From Gallionellales bacterium RIFCSPLOWO2_02_FULL_59_110 (GTDB lineage: Bacteria > Pseudomonadota > Gammaproteobacteria > Burkholderiales > Gallionellaceae): a DNA stretch of 50,156 bases. The notes beneath the pieces were generated by a model, which saw nothing but the letters and a program-made list of their open reading frames with translations, searched no databases and was not told where the DNA came from. Of the stretch, positions 1 to 9,927 are shown one piece after another; the first letter of the stretch is position 1; the number at the start of each line of letters is the position of its first letter. A program made the position numbers and the translations under genes. The stretch spans positions 7,845 through 58,000 of the forward strand of contig MGXA01000011.1 of NCBI GenBank assembly GCA_001801215.1, read 5' to 3'.

Positions 1-2464
<2,464 letters not shown>

Positions 2465-2682
2465 GGCGTCCGGCTCGAAAAACGAGCGCGGATTTTATCA
2501 TGCCGGGCAGACAATGCAGCGCGGTTGGCATAGCGCTGCGCCAGCGAGCTGATGCATAGGTATTTTTACCTACAGATTTTGTCTTGCCGCAGTGTGATAG
2601 TTCGAGCGTTGCATACTCGAACAGTTGCAATTTTGGCTTGAATCACTCTCTCACTTTTTCAACACAGGATAAGGAGAAAATC

Positions 2683-3021
2683 ATGCGCACCCTGTCTATT
2701 CTGGCAATCAATTTAGCTTGCCTCACCGCATCGCTGGCTTTGGCCGCAGAAGCAAGGATCGATATCGTCTCGCCGGCCGATGGCTCCAAGCTCACTGCCG
2801 TGGATCGGCACATGTTTGCCTATGAAGTCACCCTGGGCGGCGGCGGCGACCATGCTCATTTGTATGTTGATGGCAAGGAAATGGCCGTGCTGCGCCAAGC
2901 GAAAGGCAGCATCACCCTCGACCAGATGGAGCGCGGCGTTCGGGAAATTTGCGCCAAAATGGTTAACAAAAATCATACGCCTATTGGCATTGAGCGTTGC
3001 ATCAAGGTCACGGTGGAATAG
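2683..3021 (+). CDS. Small secreted Ig-like periplasmic protein, function unknown
   Basis: A 112-residue protein with a classical signal peptide: K/R-poor N-terminus MRTLS, a hydrophobic stretch to about residue 20, and an A-x-A cleavage region near ALAAEA. The mature part of about 90 residues looks like a single beta-sandwich domain opening with IDIVSPADGSKL. It carries a DHAHLYVDG motif and ends with two cysteines (EIC and ERC) around an NHTP histidine, which could form a disulphide or bind metal. The start at 2683 is preferred over an in-frame ATG 99 bases upstream because it has an AGGAG ribosome site 7 bases before it and begins exactly at the signal peptide. It is followed after 2 bases by a membrane protein gene, so the two are almost certainly cotranscribed. 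A copper-related role (CopC/CopD-like pairing) is only a guess. Confidence 0.8.
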   Translation: MRTLSILAINLACLTASLALAAEARIDIVSPADGSKLTAVDRHMFAYEVTLGGGGDHAHLYVDGKEMAVLRQAKGSITLDQMERGVREICAKMVNKNHTPIGIERCIKVTVE

Positions 3022-3023
3022 CT

Positions 3024-3425
3024 ATGGATTGGCAAAACCTTGCCTACGCCGCCACCCAGGTTGTCCATAATTTCGGGGCGGTGGCGGTAGTGGGCGGTGC
3101 GGCTTGTGCGCTTGCCTGGCGCGACGCGTCGGCGCAACGCCAGCTGTGCTGGATAGTGCTGGGCGGCTGGGCTGCCCAGGCGGCAAGCGGTGCAACCTTC
3201 GGCGCGATCAGTTTTTACTTCTACGGAAAGTTTCCGGATATTCACAGCATCGCCTTAGCTGCGCTGGGTGTGAAAATGTTGTGCGCAGCGCTCGGTTTTG
3301 TCCTTGCGGCATGGCAACTGTTCGCGCGCCCTGCGCCGATGCCCAGGCGGCGCGCCTGGATTATTCTGTTGTTTCTGGGCGCTTTGGCGCTGAGCTCCGC
3401 CGCTGTGCTACGCTGGTTTTCCTGA
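3024..3425 (+). CDS. Small integral membrane protein, unknown function
   Basis: A 133-residue protein with about four predicted membrane helices: residues about 5-25 (alanine/valine/glycine rich), 33-58, 70-95 and 108-130, with short charged loops containing WRDAS and PMPRRRAW. The start ATG sits 2 bases after the stop of the secreted-protein gene, and GGTGGA within the upstream stop region can act as ribosome site, which points to translational coupling. I do not recognise the family with certainty; its topology resembles small CopD/DUF-type four-helix membrane proteins. Together with the upstream secreted Ig-like protein it forms a two-gene unit that could handle a periplasmic ligand, but nothing in the sequence fixes the substrate. 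A hairpin terminator candidate follows 20 bases downstream. Confidence 0.75.
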   Translation: MDWQNLAYAATQVVHNFGAVAVVGGAACALAWRDASAQRQLCWIVLGGWAAQAASGATFGAISFYFYGKFPDIHSIALAALGVKMLCAALGFVLAAWQLFARPAPMPRRRAWIILLFLGALALSSAAVLRWFS

Positions 3426-3445
3426 AACTGATGCCCAAGTCTAGC

Positions 3446-3465
3446 CGCCCTTGAGCTTGAGGGCG
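3446..3465 (+). terminator. Hairpin terminator candidate after the membrane protein pair
   Basis: CGCCCTTG and the GU-tolerant complement TTGAGGGCG can fold to an 8-bp stem with a 4-base loop, starting 20 bases after the stop codon. The downstream tract is only partly T-rich (CTATCTTTCTTATC), so efficiency is uncertain. Confidence 0.5.
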
Positions 3466-3690
3466 CTATCTTTCTTATCTCGCGTTTTGCCGCCGCACTG
3501 CTGCATGGTGCTCTCTCTTCTTGCGGTTCTGCACTTGCGTTGCCAAATCTCGGCTCGTCCGCTTGCGCAGCTGAAATCGGCTACTTCCCCGATTGGCCTT
3601 TTCCATTTTGTAACGACTCCGGCTGTAGCCAATAACCCTGTCCGGCTATTCCGCGAATTATCGCTGTGGCGGCGGCACGCCTGCCAGTGA

Positions 3691-3699
3691 TGGTATTAT
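3691..3699 (+). promoter_or_regulatory. Extended -10 promoter element upstream of pabB
   Basis: TGG followed by TATTAT fits the TGn-TATAAT extended -10 form. No -35 hexamer is seen at the usual distance. Predicted start near 3706, leaving a leader of about 70 bases before pabB. Confidence 0.4.
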
Positions 3700-3776
3700 T
3701 TGCGCCCCGGAATGGCGCTGCCAACCACGATTTTCCGGTTTCTCTTGAATGACGGCGTCGCCACACGCCTAATGCG

Positions 3777-5144
3777 ATGAATTTCTATAGCGCCCCGCTG
3801 CCTTATCAATCCGACGCTTCGCGCTATTATGCGGCGCTGGCCGATTTACCTTGGGCGGTATGGCTGGACAGCGGCGGGATGGCGCGCTTCGACATCCTGG
3901 CTGCCGCGCCACATCGCACGCTGACGCTGGATGAAGCGACGGTGCGTGGTGGCCCGTTTGACTTGTTGCGCAACGCGATGGGCGAGCGGGTTGCACCCGT
4001 CGCCGATGTGCCGTTTGCCGGTGGAGCGCTGGGCTACTGGGGTTACGATCTGGCGCGCCGCATGATGAGCTTGCCGGACATCTCGTCAGCCGACGAGCCG
4101 ATGCCGGATATGGCGGTGGGCATCTACGATTGGGCAGTGGTGCTGGATCATCGGCAACGCACCGCGCGTTTGGTGTCGCATTTGCGCTTTGCCGAAACAG
4201 CTGAGTTCTTGCCGCAATTGCTGCTTCGCTTGCAGAGCACTGTGCCGCTCCCCACCGGCACTTTTCGCGTGCATGGGCAGATCACCTCCGACTTTTCACC
4301 TGACAGTTACGCGCTCGCTTTCGCGGCGGTACAGGATTATTTGCGCGCGGGCGATTGTTACCAGATCAATCTTGCGCAGCGCTTCAGCGCGCAAGCTGAA
4401 GGCGACCCGTTCGGCGCCTATCTTGCATTGCGCGGCCTGAGCCCTGCGCCCTACTCGGCTTTTCTGAATCTGCCGCATGCCAAAATTCTGTGTGCCTCGC
4501 CGGAATGTTTTGTCAGCGTGCAGAACGGCAAAGTTCGAACCAGGCCGATCAAGGGCACCCGCCCGCGCGGCGGCGACGCCCAGCATGACCGCCTGCTTGC
4601 CGAAGAATTGCTCAATCACCCCAAAGACCGCGCAGAGAACTTGATGATAGTGGATTTGTTGCGCAACGATCTGGGCAAGAGCTGCATACCCGGCTCGGTA
4701 CATGTGCCGGAATTGTTCAAGCTGGAAAGTTTTGCCAATGTGCATCATCTGGTCAGCACGGTGGAAGGCCGTCTCGCGGCGGGGCGCGACGCGCTGGACG
4801 TGCTGCGCGACTGTTTTCCGGGCGGCTCTGTGACCGGCGCGCCCAAGCTGCGCGCCATGCAGATCATCGAACAACTGGAACCGCACCGGCGCGGCGTCTA
4901 TTGCGGCGCCATCGGCTATATCGGCTTTGACGGCAATATGGACAGCAACATCGCCATTCGCACTTTGGTGCAAAGTAACGGTAGAATCCACTGCTGGGCA
5001 GGCGGCGGCATAGTGGCTGATTCGGATCTGGCGGCCGAGTACCAGGAGACGCTAGACAAGGCATCCGCAATGCTTGAGTTGCTGCGCCGCTATGGGGGCG
5101 CGATGAGCGCGGTGCGCGACGATGCGCAACCGCGCTGCCCTTGA
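3777..5144 (+). CDS. pabB: Aminodeoxychorismate synthase component I
   Basis: PabB converts chorismate with ammonia (supplied by PabA) to 4-amino-4-deoxychorismate, the precursor of p-aminobenzoate and folate. At 455 residues it has the normal PabB length. The chorismate-binding domain fills the C-terminal two thirds and contains PIKGTRPRG, where K259 is the lysine that distinguishes PabB from anthranilate synthases (it forms the covalent intermediate). It also contains ENLMIVDLLRNDLG, GSVTGAPK and YCGAIGYIG, all core family motifs. No fused PabA or PabC domain is present. It stands alone with a possible extended -10 promoter at 3691 and ends 18 bases before fnr, so some read-through into fnr is possible. 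The lysine argues against a TrpE assignment. Confidence 0.93.
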   Translation: MNFYSAPLPYQSDASRYYAALADLPWAVWLDSGGMARFDILAAAPHRTLTLDEATVRGGPFDLLRNAMGERVAPVADVPFAGGALGYWGYDLARRMMSLPDISSADEPMPDMAVGIYDWAVVLDHRQRTARLVSHLRFAETAEFLPQLLLRLQSTVPLPTGTFRVHGQITSDFSPDSYALAFAAVQDYLRAGDCYQINLAQRFSAQAEGDPFGAYLALRGLSPAPYSAFLNLPHAKILCASPECFVSVQNGKVRTRPIKGTRPRGGDAQHDRLLAEELLNHPKDRAENLMIVDLLRNDLGKSCIPGSVHVPELFKLESFANVHHLVSTVEGRLAAGRDALDVLRDCFPGGSVTGAPKLRAMQIIEQLEPHRRGVYCGAIGYIGFDGNMDSNIAIRTLVQSNGRIHCWAGGGIVADSDLAAEYQETLDKASAMLELLRRYGGAMSAVRDDAQPRCP

Positions 5145-5162
5145 ATCAATCGGAGTGACTTT

Positions 5163-5942
5163 ATGGCGCGTCAAGCTACACAAGAACCAGGCTGTGCTGC
5201 GATATCCTGCCAGAGTTGCGGCCTTTACCAGTTGTGCCTGCCCATGGGGCTGGACAGCGCAGATACGGCGCTGCTCGACCGTTACGTTAAAAGAAAGCGC
5301 ACTTTCAAACGCGGCCAGGTGCTTTACCGCAGCGGCGATGCCTTTACTTACGTCTATGCCATCCGCAGCGGATCGGTCAAGACCTATATTTCCACCGACG
5401 ATGGCCGTCTGCAAATTACCGGTTTTCACGTCCCAGGTGAACTGCTCGGCTTGAACGCCATTGACGAAAAACGCTATAGCTGCGAAGCGGTGGCGCTGGA
5501 AACTACCTCGGTATGCGAAATTTCGGTGGCTTGCTTCGAGGAGCTGGCGCGGCAGATTCCGTCGGTGCATTACCAGATGCTCAGGATGATGAGCAAGGAA
5601 ATCAGACACAACCAGGAATTGATGCTGCTGCTCGGCAAGAAAAATGCGGAAGAGCGGCTGGCAACCTACCTGCTGTCGCTATCGCGGCGTTTCGCGATGC
5701 GCAATTACTCCCCGACCCAGTTCAATCTGAGCATGTCGCGCGGAGATATCGGCAATTATCTGGGCATTGCCGAAGAGACCGTCAGCCGCATATTTAGCCG
5801 CTTTCAGGAAGAAGGGGTGATCTCCAGCGAACGCAGGCACATTATTCTGAAAGATATCAAACGCCTTAACGCCATTGCGCATGAGCCTTCTTCCGCCGCA
5901 CCGCTAGCTTTGCCGCTGGTGCAGGCCTTGCATTCCCGCTGA
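5163..5942 (+). CDS. fnr: FNR-type oxygen-responsive transcription regulator
   Basis: A 259-residue Crp/Fnr-family regulator. The N-terminus has C16-x2-C19-x5-C25, the same spacing as the three N-terminal cluster cysteines of E. coli FNR, and C107 in RYSCEAV matches the fourth ligand. An oxygen-labile [4Fe-4S] cluster is therefore expected. A cyclic-nucleotide-like beta barrel (about 35-150) and a dimerisation helix follow. The C-terminal helix-turn-helix contains SRGDIGNYLG and EETVSRIFSRF, with the recognition-helix E, S and R that read TTGA half sites in FNR. The ATG is preceded by GGAG. Its neighbours downstream, OmpW and cbb3 oxidase, are typical FNR/ANR targets, and two TTGA-N6-TCAG elements lie at 6050 and 6922. 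The residues beyond about 240 are a short, poorly conserved tail. Confidence 0.93.
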   Translation: MARQATQEPGCAAISCQSCGLYQLCLPMGLDSADTALLDRYVKRKRTFKRGQVLYRSGDAFTYVYAIRSGSVKTYISTDDGRLQITGFHVPGELLGLNAIDEKRYSCEAVALETTSVCEISVACFEELARQIPSVHYQMLRMMSKEIRHNQELMLLLGKKNAEERLATYLLSLSRRFAMRNYSPTQFNLSMSRGDIGNYLGIAEETVSRIFSRFQEEGVISSERRHIILKDIKRLNAIAHEPSSAAPLALPLVQALHSR

Positions 5943-6049
5943 CCCCGCCCGCGTACCGCCACCCTGGATTCTCGCCAGTGGCGCTTCTGGCGTATCCGAC
6001 GCTTCTTCAGATTTCCCAGTTATCGCGAATTGCCTAACAAGCAATAACG

Positions 6050-6063
6050 TTGACGCGCGTCAG
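6050..6063 (+). promoter_or_regulatory. FNR-type box or weak hairpin terminator, copy 1
   Basis: TTGACGCGCGTCAG matches the FNR-superfamily core TTGA-N6-TCAA in 7 of 8 positions. It lies about 120 bases before ompW and 107 bases after fnr. It can also fold into a 4-5 bp hairpin followed by seven T residues (6066-6072), so it could instead end fnr transcription. A near-identical copy lies at 6922. Confidence 0.5.
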
Positions 6064-6184
6064 GGTTTTTTTGCTGAAACCCATTTAGTCTGCATGGTTA
6101 TTAAAGGTCGCTCAGGGCTTGCCTGCATTTGCTCGAAATTGTCCTTTAATTTTAAATTATTTTTACATTTGTGAAAGGAAGATC

Positions 6185-6835
6185 ATGCAAAAGAATTGGG
6201 CTGTGGCCATGGCGGCAAGTACATTGTTTATTTCGTTTAACGTCTTTGCCGAGGATGGAAACTGGATGATGCGCGTACGGGCGGTTAACGTACTTTGGGG
6301 CAACAATTCCGGTCCGGTAGCAGCGCTCGCCGTGCCTTCGGGAGCCATCAAAGCCAGCAACGAGACGATACCCGAGGTCGATATTTCTTATTTTTTTACC
6401 AGGAACCTTGCGGCCGAGCTTATCCTGACCTATCCGCAGAAGCATAATGTGCGTGTAACCCAGAGCGCGGCCGGTGCTTTCGATGCGGGCTCTCTCAAAG
6501 AGTTGCCGCCAACCCTGACCCTCCAGTATCACTTTATGCCGGACGCCCAGTTCCGTCCCTATGTCGGCGCCGGCATCAATTTCACCCGCTTCTCTAGTGT
6601 GAACCTCGCGCCGCTCGATGCCATTACAGGCAGCCCCAACTCGGTGGACAACACCAGCATCGGCCCCACGCTGCAAGTAGGCTTCGATTATAAGATTGGA
6701 ACAAATTCCTATATCAACCTAGACTTGAAGAAGGTCTACCTCCGTACAGATCTGAACAACAGTGCGCTGGGCAAGCTCAGCCACCTCAAGCTCGATCCGG
6801 CGCTGCTCGCCATCGGCTACGGCTTCAGGTTCTGA
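6185..6835 (+). CDS. ompW: OmpW family outer membrane porin
   Basis: A 216-residue precursor with a signal peptide (MQKNWAVAMAASTLFISF, then an FNVFA cleavage region) and a mature eight-strand beta-barrel. Family features seen are NWMMRVRAVNV at the first strand, VDISYFFTRNLAAELILTYP, LPPTLTLQYHF, FRPYVGAGINFTRF, TLQVGFDYKI and the C-terminal GYGFRF ending in phenylalanine, the outer-membrane sorting signal. OmpW proteins form narrow hydrophobic channels, and in enterobacteria their synthesis responds to oxygen through FNR. The start is chosen at the signal peptide with AGGAAG 4-9 bases before it; an in-frame ATG 66 bases upstream would add an implausible leader. The gene lies directly between fnr and cbb3 genes, with an FNR-like box in its upstream region, which supports anaerobic control by inference. 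Confidence 0.92.
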   Translation: MQKNWAVAMAASTLFISFNVFAEDGNWMMRVRAVNVLWGNNSGPVAALAVPSGAIKASNETIPEVDISYFFTRNLAAELILTYPQKHNVRVTQSAAGAFDAGSLKELPPTLTLQYHFMPDAQFRPYVGAGINFTRFSSVNLAPLDAITGSPNSVDNTSIGPTLQVGFDYKIGTNSYINLDLKKVYLRTDLNNSALGKLSHLKLDPALLAIGYGFRF

Positions 6836-6921
6836 TGGATGGCGGCACGGTTAATGATGCAGGAGCGGTCGCTTGGAGGCTGCCTTCGGTAATGTATGTC
6901 ACCGGCAAAAAAGCAGTTGGG

Positions 6922-6935
6922 TTGACGTGCGTCAG
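6922..6935 (+). promoter_or_regulatory. FNR-type box or weak hairpin terminator, copy 2
   Basis: TTGACGTGCGTCAG differs from the copy at 6050 by one base, and the following GGTTTTTT is shared too. It sits 87 bases after the ompW stop and ahead of the candidate small RNA. If it is a class II FNR site, the -10 would fall near 6958-6963 (GAAAAT) and the start near 6970. It could also be the ompW terminator: a 4-5 bp stem followed by six T residues. Confidence 0.5.
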
Positions 6936-6969
6936 GGTTTTTTCCGGCTTTTGAACAGAAAATAGCATG

Positions 6970-7084
6970 GAGCAAAGTAAGCCTCTGCCAGTTTGCTTTG
7001 CTTCTTCTGTACGCAATAGTGTTGTGTGCGTTGGTGCCGGCCGTTTGCAGCGACCTCTCCCCAGTTGCGAACGGCCCTTTTTTT
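6970..7084 (+). ncRNA. Candidate FNR-linked small RNA with CU-rich loops
   Basis: No open frame is convincing here, but the stretch ends in a strong intrinsic terminator and begins about 41 bases after the centre of an FNR-type box. Three stem-loops can be drawn by eye: 6971-6977 with 6996-7002 (AGCAAAG/CTTTGCT); 7011-7015 with 7027-7031 (ACGCA/TGCGT); and the terminator stem 7039-7049 with 7066-7076. CCTCT occurs in the first loop (6982) and CCTCTCCCC in the terminator loop (7054). Both could pair with Shine-Dalgarno sequences, as the CU-rich loops of several known regulatory RNAs do. FNR-activated sRNAs (FnrS of enterobacteria, PhrS of Pseudomonas) are precedents for the arrangement; no sequence homology to them is claimed. 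The 5' end is predicted, and an ompW 3'-UTR-derived RNA is an alternative. Confidence 0.5.
7039..7084 (+). terminator. Strong intrinsic terminator between ompW and ccoN
   Basis: GGCCGTTTGCA pairs with TTGCGAACGGCC to give about 11 bp with one GU pair and a 16-base loop, followed by seven T residues (7078-7084). This is the best intrinsic terminator in this part of the window. Confidence 0.88.
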
Positions 7085-7528
7085 GTAAAGCAAATCGTTT
7101 TGGTTCAGGATGGATAGCCCGTGTTTGGATGTTATAAAAAAATCTTATTCGGCTGTAAGGCAGATCGCCCGGCTCGCTTATCCCTTCCGCTGTCCATAGA
7201 ATTGCCTTCCCTCTTGAAAAAATGTGCACTACACTACCAAGGCATTGGTTGTCGCACCACAAAGTTTGAGCCGGTTCTTGTATTTCTTACCCTATGTAAA
7301 GGAATGCTCATGAAACGAGTAGCTTTGACCGCAGTGCCGCAAACCTGCCTCTGCAGCGACATCACGCTAATCGCTTCCGCCAGCGAATCCATCCACCGCC
7401 CCCGCCCATCCGCCAACACAGGGCGGCACCTGGATTGCGCCAAGGCTTTCTCTCAATCTGCTGCTTTTCCAGCCCGGCTTCATTTTTGTAAATAACATAT
7501 TGTTCTTAACTCGCCTCAAGGAGATATT
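7085..7528. other. Upstream region of ccoN without a firm gene
   Basis: 444 bases between the intrinsic terminator and the ccoN start. The region must carry the ccoN promoter, but no good -35/-10 pair or clear FNR box is visible. A GTTATAAAAAA tract at 7131 is a possible -10 without a matching -35. A doubtful 61-codon frame lies at 7310-7495. Confidence 0.45.
7310..7495 (+). pseudogene. Possible remnant of a small exported-protein gene
   Basis: ATG preceded by AAGGAATGCTC opens a 61-codon frame whose first 25 residues (MKRVALTAVPQTCLCSDITL, then IASAS) resemble a signal peptide damaged by polar and cysteine/proline residues. The remainder is proline- and histidine-rich with no recognisable fold and ends just before ccoN. 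It could be a decayed exported-protein gene, a short real peptide or chance. The rest of the 7085-7528 stretch shows no other gene; it must contain the ccoN promoter, which I cannot place. Confidence 0.2.
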
Positions 7529-8956
7529 GTGGAAACAACTCAAGCGGCACCAATAAAATACGACATGGACGTCGTCAGATGGTTTTCCATCGCGGCGGTA
7601 ATCTATTTTGTGGTGGGTACGTTAATCGGCGTGTGGATTGCCGCAGAACTTGCGTGGCCGGCGCTGAACTTTATTCCCGAAATTGCCTTCGGTCGCCTGC
7701 GGCCGCTGCATACCAATGCGGTGATTTTCGCGTTCGGCGGCTGCACCCTGATGGCCACCGGCTTTTACATCGTGCAACGCACCGGCTCGACCCGGTTGTG
7801 GAGCAACGGCCTGGCGTGGTTCACCTTCTGGGGCTGGAACCTGATCATTGTCCTGGCGGTAATCACCCTGCCCCTCGGGATTACCCAGTCCAAGGAATAC
7901 GCCGAGCTGGAATGGCCGATCGATATCCTGATCGCCGTGGTCTGGCTGGCATTCGGGCTGAACTACATCATGACCATAGCGATCCGTAAGACATCGCATA
8001 TTTACGTGTCCAACTGGTTCTTCATGGGCATGATCGTGATGATCACTTATCTGCACGTGGTGAACAGCCTCGCCCTCCCGGTCAGCCTGACCAAGTCCTA
8101 CTCCATTTTCTCGGGCGTACAGGACGCCATGATTCAGTGGTGGTGGGGGCATAACGCGGTAGGCTTTTATCTGACTGCGGGCTTCCTGGGCATCATGTAC
8201 TACTTCGTGCCCAAACAGGCCAACCGCCCGGTGTTCTCGTACCGGTTGTCCGTGCTGCACTTCTGGACGCTGATGTTCGGCTATGTATGGCTGGGTGCGC
8301 ACCATCTGCAATACACCGCGTTGCCCGACTGGACCGGTTCTCTGGGCGCCGCAATTTCCCTGGCGATGATTATTCCGTCCTGGGGCGGTGCGATGAACGG
8401 CATGATGACCCTGTCCGGCGCATGGGACCGTCTGCGCACCGATTACATCCTGCGCTTCCTGGTGGTCGCTCTGGCGTTTTATGCGATGTCCACCTTCGAA
8501 GGCCCCGTGATGTCGATCAAGACCGTGAATGCCCTGTCGCATTACACCGACTGGACGATCGGCCATGTGCACTCCGGCGCGCTGGGCTGGGTAGCAATGG
8601 TCTCCATCGGCGCGCTTTACCATCTGGTGAAAAAACTGTGGAACACCGAGATGTATTCCGACAGCCTGGTCAACGTGCATTTCTGGCTGTCCACCATCGG
8701 CACCGTGGTCTACATCGTGGCGATGTGGGTGTCGGGCATCATGCAGGGTCTGATGTGGCGCGATTACGACGAATACGGCACATTGACCTATACCTTTGTC
8801 GAATCGGTTTCCGCGATGCATCCATACTATGCGATGCGCACCATCGGCGGGATCATTTTCAATCTGGGCGCGTGGATCATGCTGTACAACGTGGTGATGA
8901 CGGTGCGTCAGGCAGGCGCTACGCGCCTTGCCAAAGCCGTTACGGCGCAAGCATAA
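7529..8956 (+). CDS. ccoN: cbb3-type cytochrome c oxidase catalytic subunit I
   Basis: CcoN is the heme-copper core of the high-affinity cbb3 oxidase, reducing oxygen to water at the cytoplasmic membrane under low oxygen. The 475 residues form about 12 membrane helices, the normal length. Candidate metal ligands are visible: H61 in [12 protein letters not shown] (low-spin heme b), H208 in WGHNAVGF and H258/H259 in GAHHLQY (CuB), and H346/H348 in [10 protein letters not shown] (high-spin and low-spin heme). The start is GTG at 7529, set by an AAGGAGATATT ribosome site just upstream and the typical short N-terminal extension before the first helix. It opens the ccoNOQP operon; ccoO follows after 10 bases with its own AGGAGG. 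Confidence 0.97.
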   Translation: METTQAAPIKYDMDVVRWFSIAAVIYFVVGTLIGVWIAAELAWPALNFIPEIAFGRLRPLHTNAVIFAFGGCTLMATGFYIVQRTGSTRLWSNGLAWFTFWGWNLIIVLAVITLPLGITQSKEYAELEWPIDILIAVVWLAFGLNYIMTIAIRKTSHIYVSNWFFMGMIVMITYLHVVNSLALPVSLTKSYSIFSGVQDAMIQWWWGHNAVGFYLTAGFLGIMYYFVPKQANRPVFSYRLSVLHFWTLMFGYVWLGAHHLQYTALPDWTGSLGAAISLAMIIPSWGGAMNGMMTLSGAWDRLRTDYILRFLVVALAFYAMSTFEGPVMSIKTVNALSHYTDWTIGHVHSGALGWVAMVSIGALYHLVKKLWNTEMYSDSLVNVHFWLSTIGTVVYIVAMWVSGIMQGLMWRDYDEYGTLTYTFVESVSAMHPYYAMRTIGGIIFNLGAWIMLYNVVMTVRQAGATRLAKAVTAQA

Positions 8957-8966
8957 GGAGGATGAC

Positions 8967-9725
8967 ATGTCTGATCACGATAAAATTTATTCGACCAAGT
9001 TTCAGGACAAGATAGAGCGCAGCACTGTCCTGATGTTTGTGGTGGTTGCCGTTATTCTGACGTTTGGCGGCATCGTGGAAATCGTTCCGCTGTTTTACCT
9101 GGATCGCACCATGACCCATTTGTCTCCGGACGTAAAGAATAAGGTGGGCAGCAAGGAAATTTCCCCCATCGTCTGGCAGCGCCAGCCAGGACAGTCGCTG
9201 GAAGACTGGAAACCGGGCGACGGCGTGCGCCCATACAAGCCGCTCGAATTGGCCGGGCGCGATGTTTACGTCCGCGAGGGTTGCTACCTGTGCCATTCGC
9301 AAATGATCCGGCCGTTCCGCGACGAGAAGGACCGCTATGGCCCCTACTCGGTATCTTCCGAATCCATGTATGACCATCCCTTCCAATGGGGCTCCAAGCG
9401 CACCGGCCCGGATCTGGCGCGCGTCGGCGGCAAATATTCTGACGAGTGGCACCGCAGCCACCTGAGATATCCGCGCGAAGTGGTGCCGGAATCGGTCATG
9501 CCCAACTATGTCTTCCTGGACAACAATAAACTGGATGCGTCCAAGGTAAAGAAGTCTATGCAGGCCATGAACAGCATGCCGTTCTATCCGGCCCATTACA
9601 CCGAAGCCGATATTGCGAGCGCGGCCGGCGTCGAGGGTAAGACCGAAATGGACGCCATGGTGGCCTACTTGCAGAGCCTCGGCAATCACATCAAGTTCAC
9701 GGAAGGCGTGAATTACCGTGATTAG
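8967..9725 (+). CDS. ccoO: cbb3-type cytochrome c oxidase monoheme subunit II
   Basis: CcoO is a membrane-anchored monoheme cytochrome c that passes electrons from CcoP to CcoN. The 252-residue protein has one N-terminal membrane helix (about 20-42: VLMFVVVAVILTFGG), then a periplasmic domain with heme motif C106-YL-C109-H110 in EGCYLCHSQMIRPF. A likely distal methionine is in VMPNYVFL. Family segments GPDLARVGGKYSDEWH and MVAYLQSLG are present. The start at 8967 is taken instead of an upstream in-frame ATG at 8928 (inside ccoN) because AGGAGG lies 7 bases before it. Its stop overlaps the GTG start of ccoQ by 8 bases. Confidence 0.97.
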   Translation: MSDHDKIYSTKFQDKIERSTVLMFVVVAVILTFGGIVEIVPLFYLDRTMTHLSPDVKNKVGSKEISPIVWQRQPGQSLEDWKPGDGVRPYKPLELAGRDVYVREGCYLCHSQMIRPFRDEKDRYGPYSVSSESMYDHPFQWGSKRTGPDLARVGGKYSDEWHRSHLRYPREVVPESVMPNYVFLDNNKLDASKVKKSMQAMNSMPFYPAHYTEADIASAAGVEGKTEMDAMVAYLQSLGNHIKFTEGVNYRD

Positions 9726-9927
9726 CCTGCTGCATTATCTGGGTATGGATACGGCGGCCATGACCGTCAATGACTGGCTCGGCGTGTTCTTTACCGTAGC
9801 GGTGTTCATCGGCATGGTCTATGTCTATGTCATGGTGTTCCGTCCGGCAAACAAGGACAAGTTCGAGTCGCGGCGCGGCATGGCGCTGGACGATGAAGAT
9901 CATATCAATGCGGGAGAAATCAAATGA
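9718..9927 (+). CDS. ccoQ: cbb3-type oxidase small subunit IV
   Basis: CcoQ is the short single-span subunit that stabilises the cbb3 complex. This 69-residue protein has one membrane helix (about 21-40, DWLGVFFTVAVFIGMVYVYV) and a charged cytoplasmic tail ending with FESRRGMALDDED, typical of the family. The start is taken as GTG at 9718 overlapping the end of ccoO; an ATG at 9745 (MDTAAM) is the alternative and would give a 60-residue protein closer to usual CcoQ size. The stop overlaps the ccoP start in an ATGA arrangement, so translation is coupled. Confidence 0.88.
   Translation: MISLLHYLGMDTAAMTVNDWLGVFFTVAVFIGMVYVYVMVFRPANKDKFESRRGMALDDEDHINAGEIK

Larger units (their letters stand above)
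3426..3776. other. Gene-free stretch before pabB
   Basis: About 350 bases without a credible gene. It holds the hairpin at 3446-3465 and an extended -10 element near 3691. The short open frames here (3451-3690 and 3581-3766 on the other strand) have no ribosome site and no recognisable protein character. Confidence 0.5.

Noticed and set aside
2465-2682. Cobalamin riboswitch before metH
   Set aside because: No B12-box-like sequence or extended structure is visible in the 218-base divergent gap.
7506-7519. TTAA-CTCGCC-TCAA as an FNR box for ccoN
   Set aside because: It has a mismatch at the essential G and lies directly on the ccoN ribosome site, where it cannot activate transcription.
7622-8968. 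448-codon open frame opposite ccoN
   Set aside because: Shadow of ccoN; its translation lacks membrane segments or known motifs.
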